Assembly: GCA_033085395.1 (NCBI GenBank)
Contig: JANQBS010000308.1
Span: 1-41,747 of the forward strand
Direction of reading: 5' to 3'
Length of the DNA: 41,747 bases
Source: Xanthoparmelia taractica
Lineage: Eukaryota > Ascomycota > Lecanoromycetes > Lecanorales > Parmeliaceae
Shown: positions 23,876 through 35,689 of the stretch, one piece after another
Numbering within the stretch: position 1 is the first letter of the stretch
Layout of the letters: each line of letters begins with the position of its first letter
The notes under the pieces: model-generated
Database searches by the model: none
What the model was told of the DNA's origin: nothing
What the model saw: the letters and a program-made list of their open reading frames with translations, nothing else
Program-made: the position numbers and the translations under genes

Positions 23876-24152
23876 TACGGGTCGGAAAGGTCTGGAATGG
23901 TCTGGGATATGAGGTGTCGATACCATACAATGATATGATATGATATTGAGATTATATCATTTGATTTTTATGGGATGATCTGGGAGACGTGCTGATATCA
24001 TGGAATAGTCTAAGAAATTTCTAATATATGCAGGGATATCTCATGTTATATGCAGGGATATGGGAAATATACTATATATAGAAGAAGTTACTCTATATAG
24101 AATCATGCGTACGTATTCTAGTTATTATTCTAGTCATTACTTTACTTCACTA

Positions 24153-24294
24153 TATCACGAACGAATAAACGTGTAGTAAGATTAACTACTTTCATTGACT
24201 AAATATGCTACGAAGGCTCTGAAAACTCTTCTCCGAAGCAATATTGATTCACATCGAGCTTGACATTCGGAGAGCATATGTTAAAATCTTGACA
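24153..24294 (-). repeat. 3' LTR of the TRIM-like element
   Basis: 142 bases. Preceded by target copy CACTA (24148-24152). Compared with 32563-32704 I count 15 differences by hand, 14 of them transitions. Confidence 0.88.
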
Positions 24295-24690
24295 ATTGCC
24301 CATAAAAACAACAAAAAATAACGTCCTCGTTATTTCAGATCCCAAATCATGCTCTTATTAATCTATAGCTAGTTATATATTAACTAATTAATTAATTTAA
24401 TTGAATAATAATAACTACGGCGAGATAAATATGTATTAGCTAATGCTAATATGAGATAAATACTCGCTCTAACGTTGACTAGTACTTTGCTATTCAGTAA
24501 CGTACGGTTTATTTAACGTGTAAAACGCATATATTCTAATGAAGAGTTCGAAGCTGACTAGCTAATAAGCATATGACTGGCGGGCAGGCTTCTTCGTAGT
24601 GTAGTGATATTTAACTCTCATGAGAAGTAGTATAGTCATGTGTCATATTAAGTAGAATGACTTGAATCATTAGATCTTAATCATATAAGC

Positions 24691-24842
24691 TATAATAGCA
24701 AAGAATATATATGGTTAATTGGGTGTGTAAGTCTTGATTATTCTAAGTTGAAAAATTCTATCTAAGTCTATCAGCCAAGTACTTGCCTTAGCCGATCTTG
24801 ATTGACTTAGCAAATTAACCTGGCAAGTGCGATTTCGTGATA
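24691..24842 (-). repeat. 3' LTR of full-length gypsy element
   Basis: 152 bases, same length as the 5' LTR. Terminal CA of the partner is TA here. TAAGC precedes at 24686-24690. Confidence 0.9.
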
Positions 24843-24862
24843 GCATCCGCCGAAATAGAAAA

Positions 24863-24880
24863 AAGCGAGCGACCTCGCTT
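24863..24880 (-). repeat. Hairpin next to the 3' LTR
   Basis: AAGCGAG-cgac-CTCGCTT forms a perfect 7-bp stem 20 bases inside the 3' LTR. The related element has an equivalent hairpin at 37540-37555 (CAAGCGA-cc-TCGCTTG), again about 23 bases from its LTR, while the flanking sequence has diverged. Its position next to the polypurine region suggests a role in plus-strand priming or transcript ending; that is inference. Confidence 0.6.
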
Positions 24881-25299
24881 GCTATTATATATATATTAAA
24901 GTTATATATATTAAGATATATAGAAAAACCTTATTAATTAAGTAATGTAATAATAGTATACTAAAATTGGCGAGAAGTTATTAATAGTAAGGTCTTTTCG
25001 ATAGTAATAATAAGATCTTTTTATCGATTAAATTATATAATTAGAATATTAGTTAGTAGTCAAACAACAATAATAACAATAATGTAGTTAATCCTTTATA
25101 CTATAAAATAATAATTATGTATTATTATCTTCCTTTAATAATTATATAAACGTTATCGAGTAAAGGAAAATATTTCTCGGTCGATAATACTCGTTAAACG
25201 TCTAAATATAAGTGTAATAAATAGATATAGTATAAGTGTTATAATGAAGTAGCGAGATTATATCTTTTAAGGCGATCTCTTCTTTTTACGAGTAACTAA

Positions 25300-28200
25300 A
25301 AAGACGGAGATAAGCTTACGGAAGTAAGTGTAGATATAAATATATCAGCTCGAATTCTAGCTTCTTTCTTCTTATACTTCTTCACCAACTCAGAGGCATC
25401 ATTAAGATTCTTGATATTATATCACTAATTATATTTAGAACTATATTCCTTTCATCTCACTAGATATTCTATAGTTAAATCACATTTCTTCTTAATAATT
25501 CGTTTGTTAAGAAGTTATTCGATTTCTAAATTAATAGTGCCATTATTATTAATAGAAATAGACGAGATATATTAAGATTAAGGGCGTTAAAAAGAAACGT
25601 TCTCTGGCGTAGAATAAGACTTTAATTATGCTATCGTAAAAATAGGATAAATTCTTTATTCTATAGAAATAGTAAGCTTATAGATAAATCTATCTACTCT
25701 ATTTATCACCTGAAAAAAATCGATATATTATTATATTAGCTTATTAATAATATCGAGAATAGATAAAATCTTATAGTCTTTATGTAATCGAAGAAGTACT
25801 TATTCTCTCACCCTAAGAAATATTAATTAATACTTTCTATCGTAATAAAATTTATTAAACATTTAAGTAAAATCGATAATATCTTTAACTATAATTCGTG
25901 TAGAGATATAATCGACTTTAATTAATAAACGAAGCAAATTCAAAGATCTATTTAAAGTAAAATTATAAATTATTTCGCTTAACGTAATCTTAAAAGAAGC
26001 GAAGTTATTTAAGAAGATCTATATTTATAATAAAACTTTCGATTATAAAGAAGATCTATTAAGAATATACACGAAGTATCTCAAGACTATCTTAGCAGTC
26101 TAATTAATACGTTCGCTCGTATTATTAATCTATAAATAATAAGTTATTAAATAAAATAGAGAAATCTTTAATAGTTTAAAAAGCGATTTTTAGAGTTCCG
26201 AAAAAAATTTCCTATCTCGATCGTTAATAATAACTTTTAAAATTCTTTAATTAATAATATTAAGTCGATTTAGCAGTGCTTTTATCTAATTAGATACTTT
26301 TTAAGTTAACTTATTAGAATTTAATTAAATAACTTTTATAAACTTATAAATAATAGATATAATATAATTTAATTTATAATTTAATAGAGATAATATTAGA
26401 ATAAAGTTAATAGTTAAAGTATAAAAAGGCACGGGCGAAGATGAGATTGGCTGTAAGCTATCGTAAGATATATATCTTCTTATCTATAGAACTAAACACT
26501 CTAGATAATATCGAATAAAGTTCTATAAGTGCTTTGTGATTTCATAAATATATTAGAATAATATAATAATTTCGTAATATCTCTAAAAGTTAGAATATTC
26601 TTTCTCGTGTGTTAAGATGAGAATATCTTTTATTAGTAAAATAAGAATATAAAGTCGTTATTAATTAATAATTCTATTAATATAATAGATAAGATCTCGC
26701 TATATTTTGTGAGTGAGACTTTATTGTTTTTACTGTGATTCTTCTTTCGATTAAGACGAAAAATAGGGATTAGTATTAGTAGCTAAGAGATGCTTTCCCC
26801 GCACGAAAGGCAAAGAGGCTACGTTCTCGCTGGCTAAACTATCGTTAATATTTAATTATATAGAAATCCTTTTTTAATAATTATCTTATTAATAGTCTTA
26901 AATATATTTCTTATAAAATAAAGCACTTATTTCTATTAGACTTGTAATAAAAATATAGAGTGTATCTAACTTCGAATAATAATAAGATAGCGAATTATCT
27001 CTATTTAGACTTATAAGCCTTAAAAGAGTATTAGATATAATATACTCTTTGTTAGATTTGTGAGAGATGGCTAAATTAAACTATCTTAAGAATTAAATAG
27101 CTCGAATTAAACGAACGTTTATTCGCATTATTGACGTGATTAAAATAATCGAATTTTACTTTATAATGTTAATAATAATAGAATAATCTATCTATATTCT
27201 AATAGAATATTTTAAAGATTCGATTATATATCTTATTTTCTTTAGATATCAAATAAGATTAGCAATCTTTAATTTAGTAGACTAGTAATTTCTCTCTACT
27301 ATAGTTAAAAGCCTTAATAGAAAAAGAATAGACTCCGTCTCTATACGAGAAGATTATTTATTTTTATTTTAATCTACTTTAATATAAAAGACTATCGCCT
27401 CGAAATTAAACTTCTTTAAGACATTTAAGTTAATTTATAAAGTTCGAGTTTTATTAAAATATATTAGTATCGTTAACTAAGATAATACTTTTTAAAGAAG
27501 TTAAAAAGAAGTTAATTACTTCTTTAATGCTATAGGTAGCTTTATTTTAAAAGAATATTACTTTCTCTAATATTTAGCGTTCGATACTTTTTTAAGAAGT
27601 AGTGTTTTAAGCTTTTATAAGGGCTGCGTTAATTATATATAGAAATAAATATATTAACGAAGATAGCCTATTAATCTCAAGTAATATTTAAATTCTCTTA
27701 ATATATCGGGATATTATAAGTTTAAAATAGTCTTAAGCTTATCTTCTAAAGAAATTAAGTCGAAAGAATTAATTTTTCTATCTAGCAAATTAACGTTCGA
27801 ATATCTTAAAAAGATCTTTATAGAAGAAATAATAATATTAAATTTTACGAAAAGCTTAAATAGCTAGCGAAGATCTTATAAGTGCTATTAAAATGTTTTA
27901 GCACTCGTAATTATATTATTAACGTAGACTTTTACGTTAAAAATATGCTATAAGATCTTATTAATTTAACGTTAAATATAGATAATTAAATTTATATAAT
28001 TCATGATTAAAATATTAAAGATTTTCTAATCCCTATAACTTATAATTATCTATATATAGCGATAATTTAAATGCACTCGCTATTAATAGAAAAACAACGT
28101 AGCATCAATTACTAAAATAAAACCGTAATTAGTTAGTATCTTAATTATATTCTATTGAAGAGATACTAGATAAGTATCCCGAAGTAGTAAGTTATTTAAA

Positions 28201-29690
28201 TCTCAAATATTAATCACTAGCCTTTCCTTAATAATGTTATTAAATAGTATTTTCTATATAACGAATATCGAATAAAAGAAAGATATAGAATCCTTAATTT
28301 ATTCAAGCCTTTTCTATTCGTGTAGTTTATCAAAGACTTTATCGACTATCTCTCAATCTCGTATATCTAAGAAATAGATTTTAACTTTTTTATTAACCTT
28401 AATTTATTAATTATTTCTTAGTGAAAGCTTTATCTATTTCTCCTCTGACACTTTAATAAAGTCTATATCTTATTAGATTTATGAGAATTTATTAATTAGA
28501 TCGGCCAATGTAGTTCTAGTCTATATATTTCCGAAAATTATAACTTTATTTAATAGCTTATTTTCTTTAGCTAGCAAGAGAGTTAATTAATTTAAGCTTA
28601 AGTTTATACTTAAATTTATAATTACTTTCGTTAAGGCGAATTTAGATTCGATATTAATTTAAAAGCAGTTTTCGTAATTTATTTTAAGAACATTTTTAAG
28701 CCTTAATTTCTTTGAAATTTAAATAGATATATTAGACTTATTTCGAACTAGAATTTCAATTATTATATAATTAATCAAATATACGAATATTACTAAATTC
28801 GTCTACACTACTAACTTAAATAAGAAATTATAATCGTTAAATAAATTAATTTTCTTAATTAATAGAATTATCTCGCTATACGAAGGCACGAAAATAAATA
28901 ATTTAATATAGACCTTTCTTCGAATAAACTCGTCTTGAGATCGAGCAATAATATTAATCGTAATACTATAACTATTAATCCTTATTTTCTTATTAATTAC
29001 ATTAATAATAATTTCTTTAGACTTAATAATGTTATTTTTAATAAGTATTTTAACACGTAGATTATCGATAATATGCAATTCCCTACGCAAATATGTAAGC
29101 ACTCTTCGACCTTGATTATTAATTTTAGAAAAATAGATATCTTACGTAATATACTTCGAAGTCTCGTGCTTAAAAGCATTAATCTCACGCACTCGTAAGA
29201 GTGTTATTATTTTGAAGATAACTATATTTAAATACTATTAAGAATATCATAATCTATCTATTAAACTTATATTATATTCGATATTAATATAAACTTTATT
29301 CTCTTAATTAATAAAATCGAGTTTAACTTTAATTATAATATAAGTCTAACTTTAAAAAATAAAATTATTTCCTAAATTCTAATTAGAAGCGATAGACTTA
29401 ATAATCTTTATTTATTTATTAGCGAAGTTAGAAAACTTTATTAATTATTTATTAGTGAAGTTAAAAGACTTTATTAATTACTTATTAATAGAGTTAAAAG
29501 ATATTACTTCGTTGATATAAACGTACTTCTCAGAATAGTTAATATGTAAATGTTTATATAATTTAATCTTGAAGGAGAAGAATTCTCGATAGTTTTGATA
29601 GTAGATTTCGATCTCCACGAAGCTAGTAAACTAATTATTATTTAACTATATAGAAAGCTTATTAGAATTAATATAATATATCTTATTTTT
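25300..29690 (-). pseudogene. Gypsy pol of the full-length element (RIP-inactivated)
   Basis: From about 29102 to 28803 a stop-free segment reads LRRELHIIDNLRVKILI...ARSQDEFIRRKVYIKLF-FVP-YSE, the linker between protease and reverse transcriptase known from fungal gypsy elements. Reverse transcriptase (about 28450-27700) has its active site at 27926-27915 as Y-V-N-N in place of Y-V-D-D, followed by the TF--HL-DLR-LF segment. RNase H follows at about 27330-27000 with NYWSTKLKIANLIWYLKK, then IDYSI in place of a TDHS-type motif, and RLIRA. Integrase should occupy about 26900-25500, but its motifs are too mutated to name. The polyprotein would reverse-transcribe and integrate the element; many TAA/TAG codons make it dead. 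Confidence 0.75.
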
Positions 29691-29729
29691 ATATTAATCT
29701 TCGTCTATAAAGTAAAAATACTTAATATT

Positions 29730-31340
29730 AATATTTTCTTTCTAATAATTCGAACTTTGGGCTTACTCGTCACGTTTTAATTTAGCATTTTCGTTAATAG
29801 TAGATATCTAATAGATAGCTACTTTTAAACGATTTATAGTATTAAATTAAGATCTTTAATTGCTTTAATTTTGCTAAAAGCCTTGATTTAATCTTAAAGA
29901 AAACTACTATTGCTAACTATTAAATAAAGATCGATTTAAGATCGAATTTAATACGTTTAAAGCGACGATTTATAGAGACTAACGAGGTATTTATTAAGCG
30001 TTTTGCTATAGATTTAAATAAGTATTTTAGCTATTAAATTAACGAGGAAATATCTAAGTTAATTAAACGTTTTAATTCTTATATTAATTATTAATTTAAC
30101 GAAAAGACTACTATAAATAAGGTCGCTAATATTAATTATTAGAACCCGCACTCTAAGGCCGAGATTAAAATTATTAAGAAAATTGCGATTATAAACGAGA
30201 TTAATATTAATTAAAAATATTTCTATTATTATTACTTCGATTTTAAGAAGAACAATTTTAAGAAGAAAAGGTATTCCCCGAAGAAGAAAATCTATATATT
30301 CTTAAACCATATCTATTTACATAGATTCATTAATTATATTTAAGATTATTCATCTTCTTAAGAAAATCATGTAAGATAATTTAATTCTTTAACCTTCTTA
30401 GATCACGCCTTAGCTTAGCATTTAAATTATTATAAATAATATTAAGCTAATTTTTAATACTAATTAAGTCGATATTTTTCGAAGCACATAAGATCTTTTA
30501 TATATACTCTCGAGACTCTCTCTTACTAATAATATTCCTTAAGATATATCTCTTCTTTAATAACGAATTAATCGTTATATTAATAGATACTTTAAATCGT
30601 TTAATTAATATTCTTTTTCACTTATCTAGTTTATTCTTAAGCTTTATAAGACGCTTATTATTATTAGAAAGCTCGCTTAATTATTATTTCAAAGTAGGCC
30701 CCTTAAAATAAGTCTAGAGGTTCGTACGAATGAGCTTATTATCCTTAATATTAGCTACGTCACGAGTATACTCTAGAAACAAATATATATCCCGAAAATA
30801 AGTCTTCTTTGATGTATACTTTATTAAAGAAGTATCGAAAGTCACTAACTTATCCTTATATATCGAATTAAAGAATTCTATATTACTAGCATTTCATCTA
30901 CTAGCTAATACAATTCCTACTATAGTATTAAGACCATTCTATTCTAGCGATCCTCGCTTATTAAATAATCTAGATATACTACGAAGAAGGCCTTATAAAG
31001 TAGTTCATTATTGCTATGAAAAGCCAGTATTCTATTAATTAATCTCGTTATTTTTAGTTATATTAAAATTATTTAAAATACCTTTAGAAGTAGAATTTAT
31101 GCTTAAGTTTAAAGTGAGATTTATGCTTAAGTTTGAAGTAAAATTCGATATAGCGTTTGAACTAGTTAAATTATTAAAATTAGAGTTAATATTAGAAGGA
31201 TTTTTAATAGAAGAATTATTAATAATAGGACTTTCTAAAAACGAAGAACGAGATATATCGCCGATAGAAGAAGATTCTCTTAGCCTTCTTAATAACTAAA
31301 TATTAGCTTTAAATCTAATTAGAATAGCCTTAAAAATTAA
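29730..31340 (-). pseudogene. Gag of the full-length gypsy element
   Basis: It aligns in inverted orientation with 35690-37330, which allows the reading frame to be followed. The N-terminal part is Ser/Asn-rich and looks disordered; next comes a capsid-like helical region. A short plus-strand open frame at 31099-31299 is only the antisense of the Ser/Asn-rich part and is not a gene. An 11-residue unit (NSSIRNSPIIN type) occurs once here and twice in the sister copy. Gag would form the particle in which reverse transcription occurs. I did not find a clear CCHC knuckle. Confidence 0.6.
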
Positions 31341-32090
31341 TCGATTAAGGGTCTAACTAATAGATTAGTTCGGTGCTTTAATAAATATAGAATAAGCTCT
31401 TACACGTACGTCACGAGCTAATATAGCTATCTCTTTTACGATCTCTGGAGGCCTAAAATTAATCTTAATAATATCGATAATAAATTACTTAATATCGTCG
31501 AAGATAAGATTAATAAAGGCGTGCTCGAAGTAAAGAAATTCGTCTATTTGAAAGGTTAAGATAATAATATCCCGAGAGATAGAATTTAGAGCTAACGAAG
31601 CTAGAATAATAGTAATCTTTTTAATAACGAAGAGGCAGTATTATATCAATAATAAAGATATTTTATTAATATAAATATATATATTACAAGAATTAAAGTC
31701 CTCTTTCACCATGCAATTAATAATATAGTATTTCCTTTCTTTTACAGCAGTAAGAACAGTGAGATAAGTAGCCTAAAAGGGGCGGCAGATGCCTACAACA
31801 GCAGCAATATAGTAATATAGCAATAATAAGTAAGCTATAGCGATAATAGTGATAATAATAAGAATAAGAAAGATAAAGGAGATAAGTTTAATAACGAACT
31901 TAATAAGATTCCGACCGAGTAAGAATTCCAATAATTTTATATGCGAATCTTATTAGATAGAATATAGTTCTCCGCGAAGAAGGGAAGAATTATTTCAACG
32001 AATACAATAAGCATTAATTAAGCAGATGAAGCAATAATAAAGGATCTCCTGAAATAGCTAATAACAGCTATTTAAGCGTTGCTATCATAC
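31341..32090 (-). other. Untranslated leader of full-length gypsy element
   Basis: It lies between gag and 5' LTR (minus strand). It is matched in inverted form at 34961-35690. The first bases after the LTR are GTATGATAGCAACGC, and GTATAATAGCAACGC in the sister copy, a conserved spot where a primer-binding site should be, although it does not start with TGG. The part 31750-32090 is less RIP-mutated (several CAGCAG and GCAGC motifs). Confidence 0.6.
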
Positions 32091-32242
32091 TATAACAGCA
32101 AAGGGTGTATATGATTAATTGGGTGTGTAAGTCTTAATTATTCTAAGTTGAAAAATTCTATCTAAGTCTACCAGCCAAGCACTTGCCTTAGTCGATCTTG
32201 ATTGACTTGACAAATTGGCCTGGCAAGTGCGATTTCGTGACA
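32091..32242 (-). repeat. 5' LTR of full-length gypsy element
   Basis: On the minus strand it starts TGTCACGAAATCGC and ends GCTGTTATA. A 9-bp inverted repeat (GCACTTGCC at 32179-32187, GGCAAGTGC at 32222-32230) could fold into a stem. TAAGC follows at 32243-32247. Confidence 0.9.
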
Positions 32243-32562
32243 TAAGCCTTTCAATATATAATAACTTCCTAACCCCTAACTCTCTAGCTCTTAACTCCAA
32301 CACATATCAGATCTACTTTCCCTAGTGTTATCGCACTCGTTATTATAAAGGCCGTAGAAAAGTCGAACACTACCTCTTTTAGATTATAATTCTAATGTGC
32401 TAAGTCGTTACACTATACGTTCTATAAGGCGAATATCTTAATAAACTTAAGAAGAGTATTAATACTATCACGAAGACTCAAATTAAACGAACCAAAGGCC
32501 ACTTAGACTAATTATATATATAACGATATACGAAGAATTAGAATCGAGGCGTTACTTTATAT

Positions 32563-32704
32563 TATCACAAACGAATAAACGTGTAGTAAGATTAATTACT
32601 TTTATTAACTAAATATGCTACGAAGACTCTGAAAACTCTTCTCCGAAGCAACATTAATTCATATCGAGCTTGGCATTCGAAGAGCATATATCAAAACCGT
32701 GATA
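32563..32704 (-). repeat. 5' LTR of the TRIM-like element
   Basis: 142 bases, starting TATCACAAACG and ending CCGTGATA on the plus strand, followed by target copy CACTA (32705-32709). Confidence 0.88.
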
Positions 32705-33104
32705 CACTATTACGTTGTTAAGTATTCTAGTTATTATTCTAGTTATTACTTATTAGAATAGCTATATTTACTTAGCGAGATTTAATTAGAAGGGAGTTTA
32801 TCTTAATATCACTTATTAAGTGCCAGAGTTTAATAATTGCTTAAGCTAATTTCGCTCTAACTTATATATTAACCTGAAATTTTCTTATCTTATCCGCCAC
32901 CTAATATAGGAAATAATCTATATCATGAAATACCCCTACATATATCAGAAATTTCCCAGACCATTTTATAATACCAGTAATTTCCCATCTTATATCTTTA
33001 TAAGTAATCTAATATAATCCCCTCATAATACCCTCCCATAATATAATATAATACAATATAATATGGGATATCCCACTAAATATACCAGACCTTTCCGGCC
33101 CGTA

Positions 33105-33112
33105 ATTCTAGA
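33105..33112 (+). repeat. 8-bp target duplication ATTCTAGA (right)
   Basis: Directly follows the hAT terminus ...CCGGCCCGTA and equals 23868-23875, which is the hAT-specific length of target duplication. Confidence 0.9.
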
Positions 33113-34816
33113 TACGTTATTTTTAAAACTCTTTTCTAAAAACATCGTTATACTCTTTATTATATTTATTTATTAATTCTTTAATATCTTAGAGATTCTC
33201 TATTCGATATTAAATATTATATATTAAATCTTAATATTTTTATTTAATAAGATATTTAATAATAGTATTTTTCTCTCGATCTTACGTACGTACTTCTCTC
33301 TTATCTAGAAATATCTTAATCTTATACTCTCTTTAATTCGAATTCTTATTATTAATTATAAATTCTATTTTTAATCTTAAGATCTTTAATATAAATCGAA
33401 ATTCTTTAGCCCATTCTAATATAATTATTAAAATTATCGAATAAACTTTTTATATTTTCGATAGATTTAGTTTATAAATTAAATTTTTATATTTCTTAAG
33501 TATTTTAAAGAATTTAGCTTATTAATTAAAAAGCTTAAAGTTTTCTAAATCGAGAAAATAATATTTTTTATATAACTTAATAAAAGCGAGATCTAGATTC
33601 TTAATATAATTAGCTTATATTAAATATTTTAATAAACTTTTATATTTATAGCGACGAAGATTATAAAGTTAATTACTTCTTATTTATTTCTATAATATGT
33701 ACTTATTTAATTTATCTATCTCTTTATATTTAAATTATTAATATTAAAATCTTTATTAAATTTCTTCTTAAAGACGATCTCGTTTAAAAATTTATTAATA
33801 AATATATTTATTAAGTTATTAAGAATACTTCTTAAATATACGATAAATATATTCTAAGACTCGTTAAGATAATAAACGATATAATATCTTAAAGTAATCT
33901 TAATTATCTAATTTATTCGTTTCGATTATTTATTAAATTAAGTATAATATATAATTAAAATTATTAGATCTATTTTTAAAGATTTAAAGATAATTTTTTA
34001 AAGCTCTAAAAGAAACTTAAGATCTCGATTTAAAATAGTCGCTCTTAAAATTTCCTTAATCTATTAAAACGAGTAATAATACGAATATCTATTTAATTAA
34101 TTTCTAAGTATTCTTTTTAAATATTATTATAATCTTTTTCGAGAACTGATTAATTATAGTTATTATTACATTAAATTTATTCTTTAATATAGAAAGTGTA
34201 AATATAAAATTAATAATAATAATATAAAAGATTAATATCGAAGTAAGATTAGAATTAAGACTTCTATAAGTTAAATATCTTTTAATTTAATTTAGCTAAT
34301 ATTAAGAATAATAAAAATATATCGCTTTAGTCGCCTAATAAGATATCTTATATACCCTATAATTATAATTATTATATATTAATTTAAAAATCTATTATTT
34401 TATCTTCTTTAATATATATAATTATTCTTTAATTATTAAGATCGTCTTAATAATAAATAAAATTATTATAAAATAGAAACTAAATTATTAATAATTTAAC
34501 GTATTATTTAGTTTTATTATTCTTAAGAAGATTCTATTTTTTTATTTATAAGATCTTAAGTATCTTTTTTTACTTTTTATCTTTTATATAAATATTTTTT
34601 AAGCTTAATTCGATATCTCTTTACTATTTCTATAAATATTATTATAAAGAAGAAAATATTATTTAAAACTTTAATTACGCTTATATTAAATTTCTTCTCT
34701 CTCTTTTATAATAATCTTAAGAGAATATCGAGAATAATATTCTATTTTTAAGTCTTTATCTTATATTTAGATTAAATTATAAGATATATTATAAAATATA
34801 TATAAGTTAAAGATTT
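33113..34816. other. Unassigned, very AT-rich degraded sequence
   Basis: Nearly all CA/TG is gone. On the minus strand, about 33600-33270, a stop-poor reading (RISIYIKDLKIKNRIYN, then basic residues) suggests old coding DNA, family unknown. It was continuous with 23146-23867 before the hAT inserted. It ends where the inverted gypsy copy begins (5-bp sequence GATTT before its LTR). Confidence 0.4.
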
Positions 34817-34960
34817 TGTTACGAAAACGCACTTGTCAAGTTAATAAGCCAATCAAGAAATCGGCTAAGGCAAGTGCTTGGCTGGCTATTAGATAGATTT
34901 TTTCAACTTAGAAAAAAATAAGACTTACACACCCAACTGAATACTTTCTTTACTATTATA
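34817..34960 (+). repeat. 5' LTR of second gypsy copy
   Basis: Starts TGTTACGAAAACGCACTTG and ends TTACTATTATA, 144 bases versus 152 in the full-length element owing to small indels. The 9-bp inverted repeat is kept with one C-to-T change (GCACTTGTC / GGCAAGTGC). Confidence 0.82.
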
Positions 34961-35689
34961 GTATAATAGCAACGCTCAAATAGCTATTATTAGCTATTCC
35001 AGAAGATTCTCTAATATTACTTCATTATTGCTTGATCAATACTTATTATATTTATTGAAATAACTCTTCGTCGCGAAGAACTATATTCTATCTAATAAGA
35101 TCCGCATATAAAATTATTAAAATTCTTATTCGAACGATCGGAATCTTACTAACTCACTTATTATTGCTATATCACTATATTGCTACTATTATAGATAATA
35201 TTACTATCGTTTCAAGCACGTTGCTGTCTCTTTAGATTATTTATCTCACTATCTTTACTATAATTTTTTTTAAAAAAAGAAAGAAATACTACACTATTTA
35301 GTTATATAGTGAAAAAGAACTTTAATTCTTATAATATATATCTTTATATTAATAAAAAATCTTTTTTATTAATATAATACTATCTCTTCGTTATTAAGAA
35401 GACTATTATTATTCTAACTTCGTTAGCTCTAAATTCTATCTCTTGAGATATTATTATTTTAATCTTTTAAATAAATGAATTTCTATACTTTAATTACGCT
35501 TTTATTAGTCTTATTATCGACGATATTAAATAGTGTATTATTAATATTATTAAGATTAATTTTAGGTCTCTAGAGATTATAAAAAAGATAACTTTATTAG
35601 CTCGTAACGTACGTATAAGAGCTCGTTTTATATCTATTAAGATATTAAACTAATCTACTAGCTAAGCACTTAATTAATCGATTTTTAAG

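Larger units (their letters stand above)
24691..32242 (-). mobile_element. Full-length Ty3/gypsy LTR retrotransposon (7552 bp)
   Basis: LTRs of 152 bases each at 24691-24842 (3') and 32091-32242 (5') are flanked by TAAGC (24686-24690 and 32243-32247). Minus-strand order is 5' LTR, leader, gag, linker, reverse transcriptase, RNase H, integrase region, 3' LTR, the gypsy order. The LTR pair differs at 14 sites by hand count, all transitions, so nearly all divergence may be RIP rather than time. A second copy of the family starts at 34817 in the other orientation, and a related family lies at 37344-41205. Confidence 0.88.
24153..32704 (-). mobile_element. Non-coding LTR retroelement (TRIM-like, 995 bp) split by gypsy element
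   Basis: Two 142-bp LTRs (24153-24294 and 32563-32704) are flanked by the 5-bp duplication CACTA. Subtracting the inner gypsy element leaves about 711 internal bases (24295-24690 and 32248-32562) with no coding frame, so it is non-autonomous. Minus orientation is inferred. Read that way, the base run before the 3' LTR (TTTTTATGGGCAAT) parallels the polypurine-like run before the gypsy LTRs nearby, and the sequence after the 5' LTR has GTAACGCC where the gypsy has AGCAACGC. LTR ends TGTCACG...CGTGACA (one G or C mutated in each copy) match those of the gypsy families, which may have supplied the enzymes. Confidence 0.8.
23876..33104 (+). mobile_element. Non-autonomous hAT derivative (672 bp) split by nested LTR elements
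   Basis: Own sequence is 23876-24152 and 32710-33104, 672 bases once the insertion and one CACTA copy are removed. Ends TACGGGTCGGAAAGGTCTGG and CCAGACCTTTCCGGCCCGTA are flanked by ATTCTAGA on both sides. The right 380 bases match the 3' ends of the autonomous-type hATs at 1-2681 and 41206-41747. The left end is similar to the inverted right end for some 200 bases. There is no transposase sequence, so it is an internally deleted passenger. It also carries a 30-base direct repeat (24113-24142 and 32722-32751) that lay 52 bases apart before the LTR insertion. Confidence 0.85.

Noticed and set aside
28997..29188. Minus-strand open frame of 63 codons overlapping the gypsy pol linker
   Set aside because: Wrong frame relative to the stop-free linker at 28803-29102.
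30180..30300. CCHC zinc knuckle at the end of the gypsy gag
   Set aside because: Reading in the correct (minus) orientation gives no Cys/His pattern even after allowing RIP changes; the apparent motif was on the wrong strand.
31099..31299. Plus-strand open frame of 66 codons and its counterpart at 35719-35901 (minus)
   Set aside because: Both are antisense to the Ser/Asn-rich part of gag; their similarity comes from the repeated element, not from protein selection.
32115..32303. Minus-strand open frame of 62 codons
   Set aside because: It lies in the 5' LTR and across its outer junction.
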